A stretch of DNA of 64,000 nucleotides, taken from Polyangium spumosum. Its GTDB lineage: Bacteria; Myxococcota_A; Polyangia; Polyangiales; Polyangiaceae. Each line of letters opens with the position of its first letter. The first letter of the stretch is position 1. Below are positions 47,425-59,100 of this stretch, in pieces. The position numbers and the translations under genes are program-made. The notes under the pieces are model-generated. The model ran no database searches and was not told the DNA's origin. It worked only from the letters and a program-made list of their open reading frames with translations. Location of the stretch: NCBI RefSeq assembly GCF_009649845.1, contig NZ_WJIE01000019.1, forward strand, positions 62,001 to 126,000, in the 5' to 3' direction.

Positions 47425-48072
47425 ATGAGCCGATTCTCCCCGCGCGCGCTGATCTTCGACATGGACGGGCTGCTCGTCGACTCGGAGCCGCTCTGGCACC
47501 ACGTGGAGCGCGCGTTCTGCGCGGCGCGCGGGGGCGATTGGACCGACGAGATGGCGCTCGCCTGCACGGGGCAAGGGATCGGGCGGATCGTGCACATCAT
47601 GGGGGAGCGATTCGGCTTCGAGGTGGACGAGGCGCGCGACGTGGCCGAGCTCGAGGATCGTTTCCTCGCCGAGGTGGAGACGCTCTCGCTGAAGCCGTTC
47701 GCCCGCGTTTTCCTGGACGAGGCGCGCGGGCGGCTGCCGATCGGGCTCGCGTCGTCGTCGCCGCGGCGGCTGATCGACGCGAGCCTGAAACGGTTTGGCA
47801 TCACGGACCATTTCGACGTGACGGTGAGCGGGCAGGAGGTGCCGCGGGCAAAGCCGTGGCCGGACGTGTATCAGCGCGCGGCGGAGCGGCTTCTGGTCGA
47901 GGCGGCAGCGTGCCTCGCGCTGGAGGATTCGAAGAACGGGGCGCGGGCCGCGAAGGCCGCGGGGATGCGCGTGATCGCGGTGCCAGAGGGAGATTTCGTG
48001 GCGTTCGAGGAGATCGCGGACGTGGTGGTGAGGAGCCTCGAGGAGGCGCGGGGGCTCGTGCGGTTGCCGTAG
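47425..48072 (+). CDS. HAD-superfamily phosphatase (HAD-IA)
   Basis: A 215-residue cytoplasmic hydrolase. The nucleophile motif is FDMDGLLVDSEP, motif II is LASSSPRR (Ser/Thr site), motif III Lys is in RAKPWPDVY, and motif IV is ALEDSKNGARAAKAAGM. The DMDG and SEPLWHHVERAF cap region resemble the group of sugar-phosphate phosphatases and beta-phosphoglucomutases such as HxpB. The mutase-specific cap motif is not evident, so phosphatase is preferred; the substrate is probably a small phosphosugar or glycerol phosphate. It follows the kinase gene by 43 bases on the same strand and could belong to the same transcript. Confidence 0.82.
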   Translation: MSRFSPRALIFDMDGLLVDSEPLWHHVERAFCAARGGDWTDEMALACTGQGIGRIVHIMGERFGFEVDEARDVAELEDRFLAEVETLSLKPFARVFLDEARGRLPIGLASSSPRRLIDASLKRFGITDHFDVTVSGQEVPRAKPWPDVYQRAAERLLVEAAACLALEDSKNGARAAKAAGMRVIAVPEGDFVAFEEIADVVVRSLEEARGLVRLP

Positions 48073-48097
48073 CGGCCGGCGCCGGGAGGCGCGTGAC

Positions 48098-48919
48098 TCA
48101 TCCGGGTTTACGCGCCCATGCGCCGAAGACCATGTCGCCGATGTAAACGGCGTTCGAGCGTCGGAGTTCGTCGGCGAGGCGTTCGTCCAGCGTGTCGACG
48201 TCGATCTCGGCCTCCGTCGCGACCCCGTGGCCGACGATCCGCGGCATCATGGCGCGAAGGATGGGCGCTCCCCCGTGACGTGCCTTCGCCGTTTGCACGA
48301 CGGCCTCGGCGCGCACGTCCTCCACGACGAGCCCCGCCTCCTCGAGGACGAACGGCAGCTCGAATCCCATGGAGGTCGTGGCTCCCTCGCGTGCCACGGT
48401 CTCCCACATCCAGCGATGTACCTGCGCGTGGAGCGGGAGCGGCGTCCGCGACGCCGGCACCATCGTCGCGTCGACTTCGTGAAAGACCATGACGCCGCCG
48501 GGGCGCAACGCGGCAGAGAGCGCTCGGACCGCGGCGACACGATCCGCTTGGTACATCAACACGCGCCGTCCGACGACCGCGTCGAATCCATGACGATCAG
48601 GATCCGGCGCGGCGAGATCGGCTTCCATGAATTCGACGTTCGAAAGCCCGAGCTCTCGCGCCCGTTCGCGCGCGATGGACAGGGCCCCCGTGTCTCGATC
48701 GATGCCGAGCACGCGGCCACCATCACCGACGAGGCGAGCGACCAGAAACGTCACATCACCCCGCCCGCAACCAGCATCGAGCACCCGCATGCCGGCGCCG
48801 ACACCCGCATCGCGGAGCAGTCGTTCGGTCATCTTTCCAACGCGGTCGAGCATTTCGAATTCGCCTTTCGTGTCCGACGTGAGAAACCCACGAGCCACCC
48901 CGGCGGGGCCTCCACCCAC
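48098..48919 (-). CDS. Class I SAM-dependent methyltransferase
   Basis: A 273-residue methyltransferase. Motif I is VLDAGCGRGDVTFLV (about residues 46-60), motif II ends LGIDRDTGALSIARERA, motif III is FMEADLAAPD, then FDAVVGRRVLMYQAD and ALRPGGVMVFHEVD (motif post-III). The C-terminal half (TSMGFELPFVLEEAGLVVED, RAMMPRIVGHGVA) is of the kind that binds a small-molecule acceptor. The acceptor cannot be told. GTG at 48919 gives the full product; internal GTG codons near residue 8 are alternatives. It is convergent with the HAD gene, with 25 bases between stops. Confidence 0.83.
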   Translation of the reverse strand: MGGGPAGVARGFLTSDTKGEFEMLDRVGKMTERLLRDAGVGAGMRVLDAGCGRGDVTFLVARLVGDGGRVLGIDRDTGALSIARERARELGLSNVEFMEADLAAPDPDRHGFDAVVGRRVLMYQADRVAAVRALSAALRPGGVMVFHEVDATMVPASRTPLPLHAQVHRWMWETVAREGATTSMGFELPFVLEEAGLVVEDVRAEAVVQTAKARHGGAPILRAMMPRIVGHGVATEAEIDVDTLDERLADELRRSNAVYIGDMVFGAWARKPG

Positions 48920-49033
48920 GCCACGGGGAGGTCGTAGCGTGGAGGAGGCCCGCGCAGGAGGGCGGGGATTTCTATCGGATCGGCGAGTTTTTCGGGCGGG
49001 ATGGGAGAGGTGATCCCGCCGCGGCGCGGAGCG

Positions 49034-51415
<2,382 letters not shown>

Positions 51416-51553
51416 CGTTGACCCTTGCTTTGGGAAGTCCGAGGACGTGGCACACGCACGGGAAAGGACGTGTCCGAATGCGATCCTAGGAAGCCCCGAA
51501 AGCGAGGGCAACGATTGGAATCGTCCGACGAGAATGTAGCGACGGAGAATTGA

Positions 51554-52093
51554 CTAGCCGCGGATGCCCTCGCACGCGGGGCAGCTCGCCTTGAGGCGCT
51601 CGGTCGCGCGCTCGACCTTGCCCTGCGCAGCGGCGCACCGGGCGTCTTCTTTTCCAGCGAGCTCGCAGAGACGCGACGCCGCGCGCTGCATGGACGAGTA
51701 AGCGCGGCACGCGCCTTCACACGCAGAAGCCCCGCCGCTCGCCGACAGGGGGCTCGGCTGCGCCGGCGTCGCAGCAGGCTTGCGCGGCGCCTTCTGCTCC
51801 GCGTCGGCGCCGGCGCCCGCCTCCGCCACGCGCATGTCCCCGGTCACGGGCATGGCGCCGAAGAGGGCCGTCTCGGCGCGAAGGAGCTCGGCCTCGGCCG
51901 CCTCCGGCGAGCTGAGCTCCTCCTTGGAGGTGACCGGCGCCGTGGGCGGCGGAGGAGGCTCGGGCTCGGCAGCCGCTCCCGCGGGCGCCACCTCCGAGGA
52001 CGCCGCAGGCGGCGGGGACGCCGCACACGCGACGAGCGCGAGGGGCACGAGAGCGAGCAGGCACGACGCCAGACGAAGAGGACACGAGGACAT
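51554..52093 (-). CDS. Small Ala/Pro-rich lipoprotein
   Basis: A 179-residue protein. ATG at 52093 has GGGGG about 8 bases upstream. The signal peptide (RLASCLLALVPLALVAC) ends with a lipobox at Cys23. A Pro/Glu/Ala-rich linker leads to a helical C-terminal region with six cysteines (ACEGACRAYSSMQRAASRLC, DARCAAAQGK, and SCPACEG), which should form disulfides. No family is recognised; this size and style is typical of small myxobacterial surface lipoproteins. It lies between the protease gene and the tRNA gene, on the same strand as both. Confidence 0.75.
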   Translation of the reverse strand: MSSCPLRLASCLLALVPLALVACAASPPPAASSEVAPAGAAAEPEPPPPPTAPVTSKEELSSPEAAEAELLRAETALFGAMPVTGDMRVAEAGAGADAEQKAPRKPAATPAQPSPLSASGGASACEGACRAYSSMQRAASRLCELAGKEDARCAAAQGKVERATERLKASCPACEGIRG

Positions 52094-52189
52094 GATCAAA
52101 CCCCCAAACGCGAAAAAGGCCGGCACCTTACGGCGACCGGCCCTTTTCACTTTCTTTCGGACACGCGGCTCGAATGAACCGCGTCGGGG

Positions 52190-52271
52190 TGCGAAGGGGG
52201 GGACTTGAACCCCCACGGTGTTACCCGCTAGCACCTCAAGCTAGTGCGTCTGCCAATTCCGCCACCTTCGC
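52190..52271 (-). tRNA. tRNA-Leu (anticodon GAG)
   Basis: Read on the minus strand, an 82-base cloverleaf: acceptor GCGAAGG pairs with CCTTCGC; D-arm GGCGGAATTGGCAGACGC; anticodon stem CTAGC/GCTAG with loop TTGAGGT, so the anticodon is GAG (CUC/CUU leucine codons); a long variable arm CGGGTAACACCG as expected for a class II tRNA; and T-arm GGGGGTTCAAGTCCCCC. The CCA end is not encoded. No integrase gene or duplicated 3' end is visible beside it. Confidence 0.92.
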
Positions 52272-52357
52272 TCGGAACCGCTTGCTTCGGGCGACGGAAC
52301 CTACCCGTTTCGCCCCCGATGTCAAACACTTTTTTCAAGAGCACGCAGAACGGACCG

Positions 52358-53464
52358 TCAGGCCGTGAGCGCCGCGACGATCTCCCCGATCTCGAAGGGC
52401 TTGCGCACCGCCGTGGCCCGGAAGGACGCAGGCAAACCCGGCAGGTCGGAGACGTTGCCCGAGATGAGGACGATCCGCGCACCAGGGTTCGTCTCGCGGA
52501 TCTCGCCGAGCGCACCAAGCACGTCCGCGCCGAAGGGAGAGAGGTCGCAGAGCGCCGCGTCGACGCCGCCGCTCTTCAAGGCGACGGCGAGCTCGGCCCG
52601 CGTCCGCGCATGCACGACAGTCGCGCCGCGGCTCGTGAGCGCAGCCTCGAGCAGGTCGAAGACCGCGTCGTCGTCCTCCACGACGAGGAAACGTTTGCCC
52701 GCGAAGACCATCGCAGGCTTGCGGCTCGAGCGCGGCGGCGTGGGCGGCGAGGAGGGGCGGCGAGGCCAGCGAAGCTCGAACCGCGCCGAAGGCTCGGCCC
52801 GCACGAGCGAGAGCATCCCGCCCGACTCACGCGCGAGCGCAGCCGCATAACGAAGCCCGATGCCCGCGCCACCAGCGCGCGTGGTCACGCCCGCGTCGAG
52901 CAGGTTCGCCCGACGCTCGACAGGCACGCCCGGGCCTTCGTCGGTCACGCCGAAGACGACGTCGTCAGGGCCGTCGAGCGAGGCGTCGAGCAGCACCGAG
53001 CCCCGCGCAGGCGAGACAGCGACGGCGTTGAGCAGGAGGTTCGTGAGGATCTGCAAGATGGTCGAGGTGCCCGGCAGGTGCGCCGCCTCGAGCGCAGGGT
53101 CGAGCGAGGTGCGGAGCTCGACGCCGCCGCGCTTGGCCTCGGGCTCGCAGCCCTTCGCAGCCTCGGCGAGGATCGACGCGACCGAGGCCGGCGCGTCGTC
53201 CGGTACATCAGCGCCGATCGCGCGCCGGACGATCTGACGCGCATGGCGCGCGCGCGAAGCCGCGACGGTGAGCGCGTCCTCGACGGTGGGCATCGAGTCG
53301 ATCTCACCACGCGCGCGGTCGATCCATCCAAGCACGACCGTGAGCGCGTTCGAGACCTCGTGCAGGACGCCCGCGAGGTCCCGATCACTCGGGCGTCTGA
53401 TGGTCGGCTCCGCGTCGTTCCGCAGGTTCTCTCGGTCCATCGCACCGGTGTCGGAATCCGCCAC
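52358..53464 (-). CDS. Histidine kinase-receiver hybrid
   Basis: A 368-residue soluble protein. Residues 28-75 form the phosphoacceptor helix with LHEVSNALTVVLGWIDRA, whose His is the likely phosphorylation site, and the form HEVSNALTVV differs from the usual HELRTPL. The ATPase has NLLLNAVAV, DEGPGVP and GGAGIGLRYAAAL. A Pro/Ser linker leads to a C-terminal receiver (about 250-365: FLVVEDDDAVFDLLEAAL, LCDLSPFGADVL, VLISGN, RKPFE) in which the phosphorylatable Asp is kept. There is no sensory domain. The start is GTG at 53464; an ATG at 53440 is the alternative. It may act as a phosphorelay node for a sensor encoded elsewhere. Confidence 0.83.
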   Translation of the reverse strand: MADSDTGAMDRENLRNDAEPTIRRPSDRDLAGVLHEVSNALTVVLGWIDRARGEIDSMPTVEDALTVAASRARHARQIVRRAIGADVPDDAPASVASILAEAAKGCEPEAKRGGVELRTSLDPALEAAHLPGTSTILQILTNLLLNAVAVSPARGSVLLDASLDGPDDVVFGVTDEGPGVPVERRANLLDAGVTTRAGGAGIGLRYAAALARESGGMLSLVRAEPSARFELRWPRRPSSPPTPPRSSRKPAMVFAGKRFLVVEDDDAVFDLLEAALTSRGATVVHARTRAELAVALKSGGVDAALCDLSPFGADVLGALGEIRETNPGARIVLISGNVSDLPGLPASFRATAVRKPFEIGEIVAALTA

Positions 53465-53533
53465 GCCTCCAGCCTATCCCGGACCGAGGCGAGCGTGTAC
53501 CCCCGGGACGCAGCCGTGAGACAGGGCGCTGGG

Positions 53534-55303
53534 CTACCTCGATGAAGAGAGGGACGGCGCGAGGGGCAACATGTATCGGCCGTCGAAGCCCGTGGCCCCC
53601 TCGGCGATCTGAATCACCACGGTCTCCTCGGTGCCCGAGGCCGTGACGGGCATCCACGCGCGGATGGTCGCGTTCGGAACGATCTTTCCGAGCGGATCAC
53701 GGACCTCGCCGCGGAGCACGGCGGGGTACGGGAGGGTGAAGGTGTTGAAGTCGAAGGCCTGGCCGACCTCGACGTGGAGCTGCGGATCCGCGAGCCACGG
53801 GTAGAGCGAGCCAGGCGGCGGGACGATGAGCAGATCGGCGAAGCCGGGATCGGCGAGCAAGGAGAACTCGCCGCCGAAGCCGAGCGGCGTGGACATGGGC
53901 TGCGAAGCCGGCGTGTCGGCGAGCAAGCTGCGCGAGAGGTAGGGGCGCGAGGGCGAGCGCGAGGGCGAGACGGAGGCGGCGCCGACGGTGAGGGGCTCGC
54001 CGTTCGGCAGGACGACGACGCCGGAGACGATGGACTTGTCGCGCACGGTAAAACCCTTGCCGCAGACGCATTCGCCGTCGGCGGGGACCTCGAAGCCGTC
54101 CTCGGTGGTGACGGCCTTCGTGAGGTCGATGGGGTGCGTGGTGACGCGGTACTTGCCAGGCGGGAGCTTCGTGGTGAAGCGGCCCTCGGGGTCGGTCTGG
54201 ACGACGGCGCTGTAGATGGCGCTGTTCGAGGCGTTGCCCGAGAGCTCGAGGCTGCGGAAGGAGACGGTGGCGACGACGGCCTTGCCCTGGGCGTCGACGA
54301 CGAACGACTCGACCTCGCGGCCGACGGCGTCGAGGTCGATGAGGGTGAGGTCGGCCTGGATGCTCTTGCTGTCGGGGTTGAGCGGGCTGAGCGAGGCGAC
54401 CTGCCAGAAAAACTTGGGCGCGTCGGGGTCGTCGGCCGGAGGCCGGAGGCGGAGGATGGGCGAGCTCTCGAGGCCGAAGTCCCAGTAATACTCGAGGTTG
54501 TAGGTCGTGAAGAGGGCGAGGGGCGGATCGACGGTGAGGACCTGCGTGCGCGAGACGGGGATGCCGTGCTTGGGCTCGACGACCTCGATCGACCAGTTCG
54601 CGAGGTCCTTGCCCTCGGGGAAGGAGATGCTGCCGGAGATGACGCGGGGCTCGGCGGTGAGGTGGAGGTCGATCTTGCCGCCCTGGGCGAGGTCGACGCC
54701 GCGATAGTACATGGGCGGCGGCGGAGGCGCGGTGCAGTTCACGGGGGCGCGCGGGACGACGTGTACGTCGTAGACGCCGGGCGGGACCTCGACGGTGTAG
54801 GCGTCGGTGCTGCCCTCCATGAGGACCGCGCTGGCCTCATGGTCGGGCAGGCCGGCGTGCTGGGCGTCGCGGTAGAAGGTGAAGTCCGCCTCGAGCTTGC
54901 CCTCGGGCGAGAGCGGGCAGCCCTTGTAGTCGTAGTCGACGAAGAGCTCGATCGGCGAGACCTGGACGTGCGAGAGCGCGATGTCGTGGTCGACGACGAG
55001 GCCCTCGCTCGCCTGCATGACGAAGCCCTGGCCGCCGAAGGGCACGAGGTAGGGCGTGTTGGCGCCGGAGTTCGCCTCGACCGTGGGGCGCACCTCGAGG
55101 ATGAGCCCGGGCAGATCGGCCTTGGTCCCCACGCAGGTCTGCGCGCCGTCGACGAAGGCGCAGACGCCGCCGCCCGCGCAGTCGTCGTTCGAGGAGCACG
55201 CGTTGCGCTCGGCCACGTCGAAGCCCCCGAGGGCGAAGCAGCCGGAGAGCGCAGGCACGGCCGCTAGCAGAGAAACGATCAAAGTCAAGGATAAGTGTCT
55301 CAA
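53534..55303 (-). CDS. Lipoprotein with carboxypeptidase-regulatory-like domains
   Basis: A 589-residue surface lipoprotein. The TTG at 55303 is the start because GGGAGG lies 6 bases before it and the frame opens straight into a signal peptide (LSLTLIVSLLAAVPALSGC). After a Cys-rich strip (CSSNDDCAGGGVCAF, QTC), several beta-sandwich segments follow, each with the pattern of carboxypeptidase-regulatory or transthyretin-like folds (PEGRFTTKLPPGKYRVTTHP, SGVVVLPNGEPLTVGAAS, LRGEVRDPLGKIVPNATIRA). Such domains bind surface polymers or assemble envelopes. No enzyme motif is visible. The stop of the upstream lipoprotein gene lies 2 bases before this TTG, so translation is coupled. Confidence 0.8.
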   Translation of the reverse strand: MRHLSLTLIVSLLAAVPALSGCFALGGFDVAERNACSSNDDCAGGGVCAFVDGAQTCVGTKADLPGLILEVRPTVEANSGANTPYLVPFGGQGFVMQASEGLVVDHDIALSHVQVSPIELFVDYDYKGCPLSPEGKLEADFTFYRDAQHAGLPDHEASAVLMEGSTDAYTVEVPPGVYDVHVVPRAPVNCTAPPPPPMYYRGVDLAQGGKIDLHLTAEPRVISGSISFPEGKDLANWSIEVVEPKHGIPVSRTQVLTVDPPLALFTTYNLEYYWDFGLESSPILRLRPPADDPDAPKFFWQVASLSPLNPDSKSIQADLTLIDLDAVGREVESFVVDAQGKAVVATVSFRSLELSGNASNSAIYSAVVQTDPEGRFTTKLPPGKYRVTTHPIDLTKAVTTEDGFEVPADGECVCGKGFTVRDKSIVSGVVVLPNGEPLTVGAASVSPSRSPSRPYLSRSLLADTPASQPMSTPLGFGGEFSLLADPGFADLLIVPPPGSLYPWLADPQLHVEVGQAFDFNTFTLPYPAVLRGEVRDPLGKIVPNATIRAWMPVTASGTEETVVIQIAEGATGFDGRYMLPLAPSLSSSR

Positions 55304-55305
55304 GG

Positions 55306-56061
55306 TCAACCTCCCGTGGTCCCGGCGTCGTTCGTGTCGCTCGTCGCCGCCGTGGGATCGAGCGGGCAACTCGCTTGGGTGGATGGGCAATTCTCCAGGA
55401 TGGGCGGGCAGTCCCCCACGCCGCATTGCCGGAACTGCCAGGTGATCTGGCTGGAATCGCGCAAATCCTTGGGACACCCCGTCCCGGTGTCGAACTCGTG
55501 CGAGACGACGAGGGTGAGCCGATGGCAACCAGGCTCGAGCGGATAGACGCGAGAATTCCAGCGCACCCCCTGGAGCGGGCGAGGGCCATCGGCGAGCGTG
55601 GCCGCAGGCAGCTCCTGGAAATTCGGAAATGCAAAGCGGAAAGGCTGGCCAACAGGGTTCATTTCGCCGTAATCGACGTAAAGGGCGACTTTGACGGACT
55701 CCCCCGCGTCCTCCGAAGCCACGGTCGCGGTGATCGGAAACTCTTCGAGGCCCAGATCGCCGCCGACGAGCAAGATGGAGCGCGGATCAGGGTCGATCCC
55801 CGAGGCGACGATGATGGGAGGGGTCTGCTGCGGCTCGTACGTGACGGGATCCGCGGTGACGAGGCATCCGGGAGCGAGCACGGCGAGCACGAGCCCCTGA
55901 AGCGATCTTCGGGCCAGCACGAAGGAGCCTGGGAAATGGCCAAGAGGCCGAGGCGGAAGGCGCGGCCCCCCTGACAACGCTGTCAGGTCGTGGAGAGCCT
56001 CCGGCGCGAGCAGGCGAGGCGCGGGCGAGAGGGCTCGAGAGAGCAGGCGAGCGACGAGCAT
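55306..56061 (-). CDS. Lipoprotein with unusually long leader
   Basis: A 251-residue protein. The start at 56061 is set by a perfect AAGGAGGTG ending 3 bases before the ATG. The signal peptide is odd: a 45-residue stretch with several basic and Pro residues comes before the hydrophobic core (LQGLVLAVLAPGC), so Cys65 is the lipidation site, whereas ordinary lipoprotein leaders are 20-30 residues. A shorter GTG start at 55920 would give a normal leader, but it has no good ribosome binding site. The mature part is a beta-rich domain with a Cys-rich C-terminus (CHRLTLVVSH, FRQCGVGDCPPIL, ENCPSTQASC). The function is unknown. The downstream lipoprotein gene is translationally coupled. Confidence 0.7.
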   Translation of the reverse strand: MLVARLLSRALSPAPRLLAPEALHDLTALSGGPRLPPRPLGHFPGSFVLARRSLQGLVLAVLAPGCLVTADPVTYEPQQTPPIIVASGIDPDPRSILLVGGDLGLEEFPITATVASEDAGESVKVALYVDYGEMNPVGQPFRFAFPNFQELPAATLADGPRPLQGVRWNSRVYPLEPGCHRLTLVVSHEFDTGTGCPKDLRDSSQITWQFRQCGVGDCPPILENCPSTQASCPLDPTAATSDTNDAGTTGG

Positions 56062-56118
56062 GGGCACCTCCTTGGAAGGCGGGGCACGGCGCAACAAACG
56101 CCGCGCGAGCCCCTCCCA

Positions 56119-59100
56119 TCAAGTGCCACGGAATCGGCTCGGCGGTCCGTTCTTGTTCCCGTCGGAGGGAGACGCCGCGCGGAAGCGGGCTTCGGCATAC
56201 TCACTACGCGTGGCGAGTCGAACGAGATCGGCGAGGGCCGGATGCGCCACGCAAGCCCGCGCGAGGCCGCCCTCGGCGGTGAGGGGCATGTCGAGGTCGA
56301 GCTCGAGCTCGGCGACGACGAGGCGGAGCGCGGTAGGCAGGTCGCCGCTGGCGAAGAGGCCGGCGCGGCGCGCGGCGCGGCGGGCGCTGTCGAGGGCGGA
56401 CGGGTAGGTGACGCCATCAGGCTGGGCGAAAATCTCCCGGAGGCGACGGTCGCCACGGGGAGGGACGATCTGCCAGAGGTCCTGGCCGAGGCGCGCGACG
56501 CCGGGGTCGGTGCCGCCGGTGGGGCCGACAGGGCCGAAGGCGGCGCGGAGGGCCTCGATGAGGGTGCGCAGGTGCTCTTCGGGGAGGCGGACGAGGACAT
56601 GCTCGGGCATGGCGCCGGCGATGGCGGCGCCGAGGAGGTAACGAAGCTCGGGGGTCTCCTCGCGGGCCTCACCCGCGAGGACGACGGCCGGCGGCGCGAG
56701 GAGGGCGACCTGGACGTTCAGCGCGGAGCTTTGGTTCGGGGGGCTCGAGGCGGAGGGGCCGGCGGCGGGGCGGCGATGGAAGAGGGGTGTACGAGCCGCG
56801 CCGAAGACACGGGTGATGCCACCCCAGACCTCGCCGAGGACGGTGGGCGCGCCGGGCTGGACGCGCAGGGCGCCGGTGAGGCCGTAGTGGCTCGGCTCGC
56901 GGCGGTAACGGCCCGTCTCCCAGGTGATGGCGAGGGCCTCGTTGATGGGGCTCTCGACGTTGCGGAAGAGGAGGGCGAGGACGAGCTCGGGCGCAGAGGC
57001 GAGGGCCGAGAGCGGAGGCGGAGGGACGGCGCGGCCGGCCGGGTCGAAGCCGGCGAGGACGTGCTCGATGGCGCGGGCATACGCGGCGTTGCGATCGAGC
57101 AGCGCGGCCTCGAGGAGCTTCTGGAGGGTGCCGCGATCGCCGGGGCGCAAGGAGGCCTGGTGCTTGCGCACGACGAGCAGGTCACGCGAGCGAGCCTCGG
57201 CGTGCGCGCCGTAGAGCTCGACGAGGCGCTCACCCGCGTCGTAGGAGCCAGCCATGAGCTGCTCGAAGAGCGCGGTCTCGCGGGCAGGTCCGCCGCCCGG
57301 CGCCGGGGTCGGCGGCGATGTGCGCGTGCGCGGCGGCGGCGGAGGCGGCTCGGCGGCGGGTGGCGCTGGGAGCGGTCGCTCGGGAGGTGGAGGCGGGCGG
57401 ATGCCCGTCGGCATGGAGCGGATGGCGCTCGCCGCGAGGGGGATCGGGATCTCGTCTTCGTCGTCGACGTCGTCGTCGAAGGCGCTGTCGAACGCTTCCT
57501 CGAGGTCGAGCACGAGCGCCTGGCCGTCATCGGCGAGAGGAGCGCGCGGCGGCGGAGGAGGAGGAGGAGGCGGCGGAGGCTCGGAGGGCTCGACGATGAG
57601 GCGAGGCCTGCGCGCATGCGCGAGCTCCTCGGCGATCTGCGCGGCGAGAGAGCGATCGGGGGCAGCGAGGGGGAAGGCGTCGGCGTAGTGGCGAATGGCC
57701 TCGTCGGGATCGGTGGCGACGACGAGGCGGCCGAGCTGGTAGAGGAAGCGGGCACGATCGAGGCCGGCGCTCTGGCGAATGAGCTCGAGGAGCGCGGCGC
57801 GCGCAGCCTCGGGCTCGCCGTATCCCGCGACGAACTCGAGCTTCTTGCGCATCGCGAGCGGGCGGGTGTCGGGCTCGACGGCCGCCGTGTCGAGCAGGCG
57901 CGAGGCGATCTCGAGCTGGCCCGCGGCGAGGGCGGCGTCGGCCGCGGCGAGCGCGACGCGGCCACGGCTGCGGAGGCCACGCAGGTCGCCCGACAAGGCG
58001 CGATCGAAGAGCGGCAAGGCCGCGTCGAAGTTCTTGTTGCGCACGAGGCGCTCGGCCATGCCGAGGGCGATGAGGGGAGCCGGGCCAAACTCGGCGTGGC
58101 GACGCGAGAGCTCGCGCATGCCAGCGCCGCCGCCCTGGATGACGTCGAGCTCCTCGGCGAGCAAGAAGGCCTGGAGCTCCATCTGCTCGGGCGAGAGGCG
58201 ATCGGCGATACGCGTGAGCTCGTCGATCGCCTGCTGCGCTTCCCGAGGCGTGCCGCCGCCGCGCGCGCGGTACTCGAGGCGGCGCGCCTCGAGGACAGCC
58301 TCGGCCGAGTGCGGAGCGAGGCGGACGGCGCGACGGACGCGGTCGAGGGCCGTGGCCTCGTCGCCGGTCGAGGAGGACGCGCGGGCGGCCTCGACGAGGT
58401 AACTGGCGCGTTTGTCCGCGGGCTCGCGGGAAGCGGTAGCGAGCTGATCGAGGGCCTCGGAGAGGGTGCGGGCGTCGCCCTGGTGACGAGCGATCGCGAC
58501 GCGCAGCTCGATGACGGCGTCACGCGCGGCGATGGGCGCGATGCTCTCGAGGATGTTACGCGCGGCCTGGGCGTTGCCGCCGGCGAGCCAGTCGTTCGCG
58601 GCGCGGATGCCGTACTCGGCGCGCTCGTCGGTCTTCGCGGAGAGCTCGCCGAGGCGCTGCCAGAGGGGCGCGGCCCGGAGCGGCGAGCCGAGGCGCTCGC
58701 GGATGTCGGCGAGGAAGCGGAGCGCGCTCGGATCGTCGGGGGTCTCGGTGAGGAGCGCGTCGAGCTCGGCGCAAGCGTCCTCCAGGCGGCCGAGGCGCTG
58801 CTCGAGGACGGCGGCGCGGCGGAGGCGGAGGGTGCGGCGGAGATCGGGCGCGGACGCAGCGGCGATGCGCTTGCCGAGGATGTCGGCGACGGCCGCGTGA
58901 TCCCCCTGCGAGGCGGCGTGCGCTTCGAGCCCCTCGAGGGCCTCCTCGTTGTCGGGCGCGAGCTCGCTCGCGGCCTTGAGGTGCGCGACGCCGGCCTTGT
59001 GATCGCCGAGCGCTTCGAGGAGCGCGGCGAGCTCACGCAGGATGGAAGCGCGCGCGACGGCGTCCTCGGTCCGCTGGAGCTGGAGGTTCAAGAGCGCGAC

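Noticed and set aside
52190-52271. tRNA-Leu as an integration site
   Set aside because: No integrase and no second copy of the tRNA 3' end in the window.
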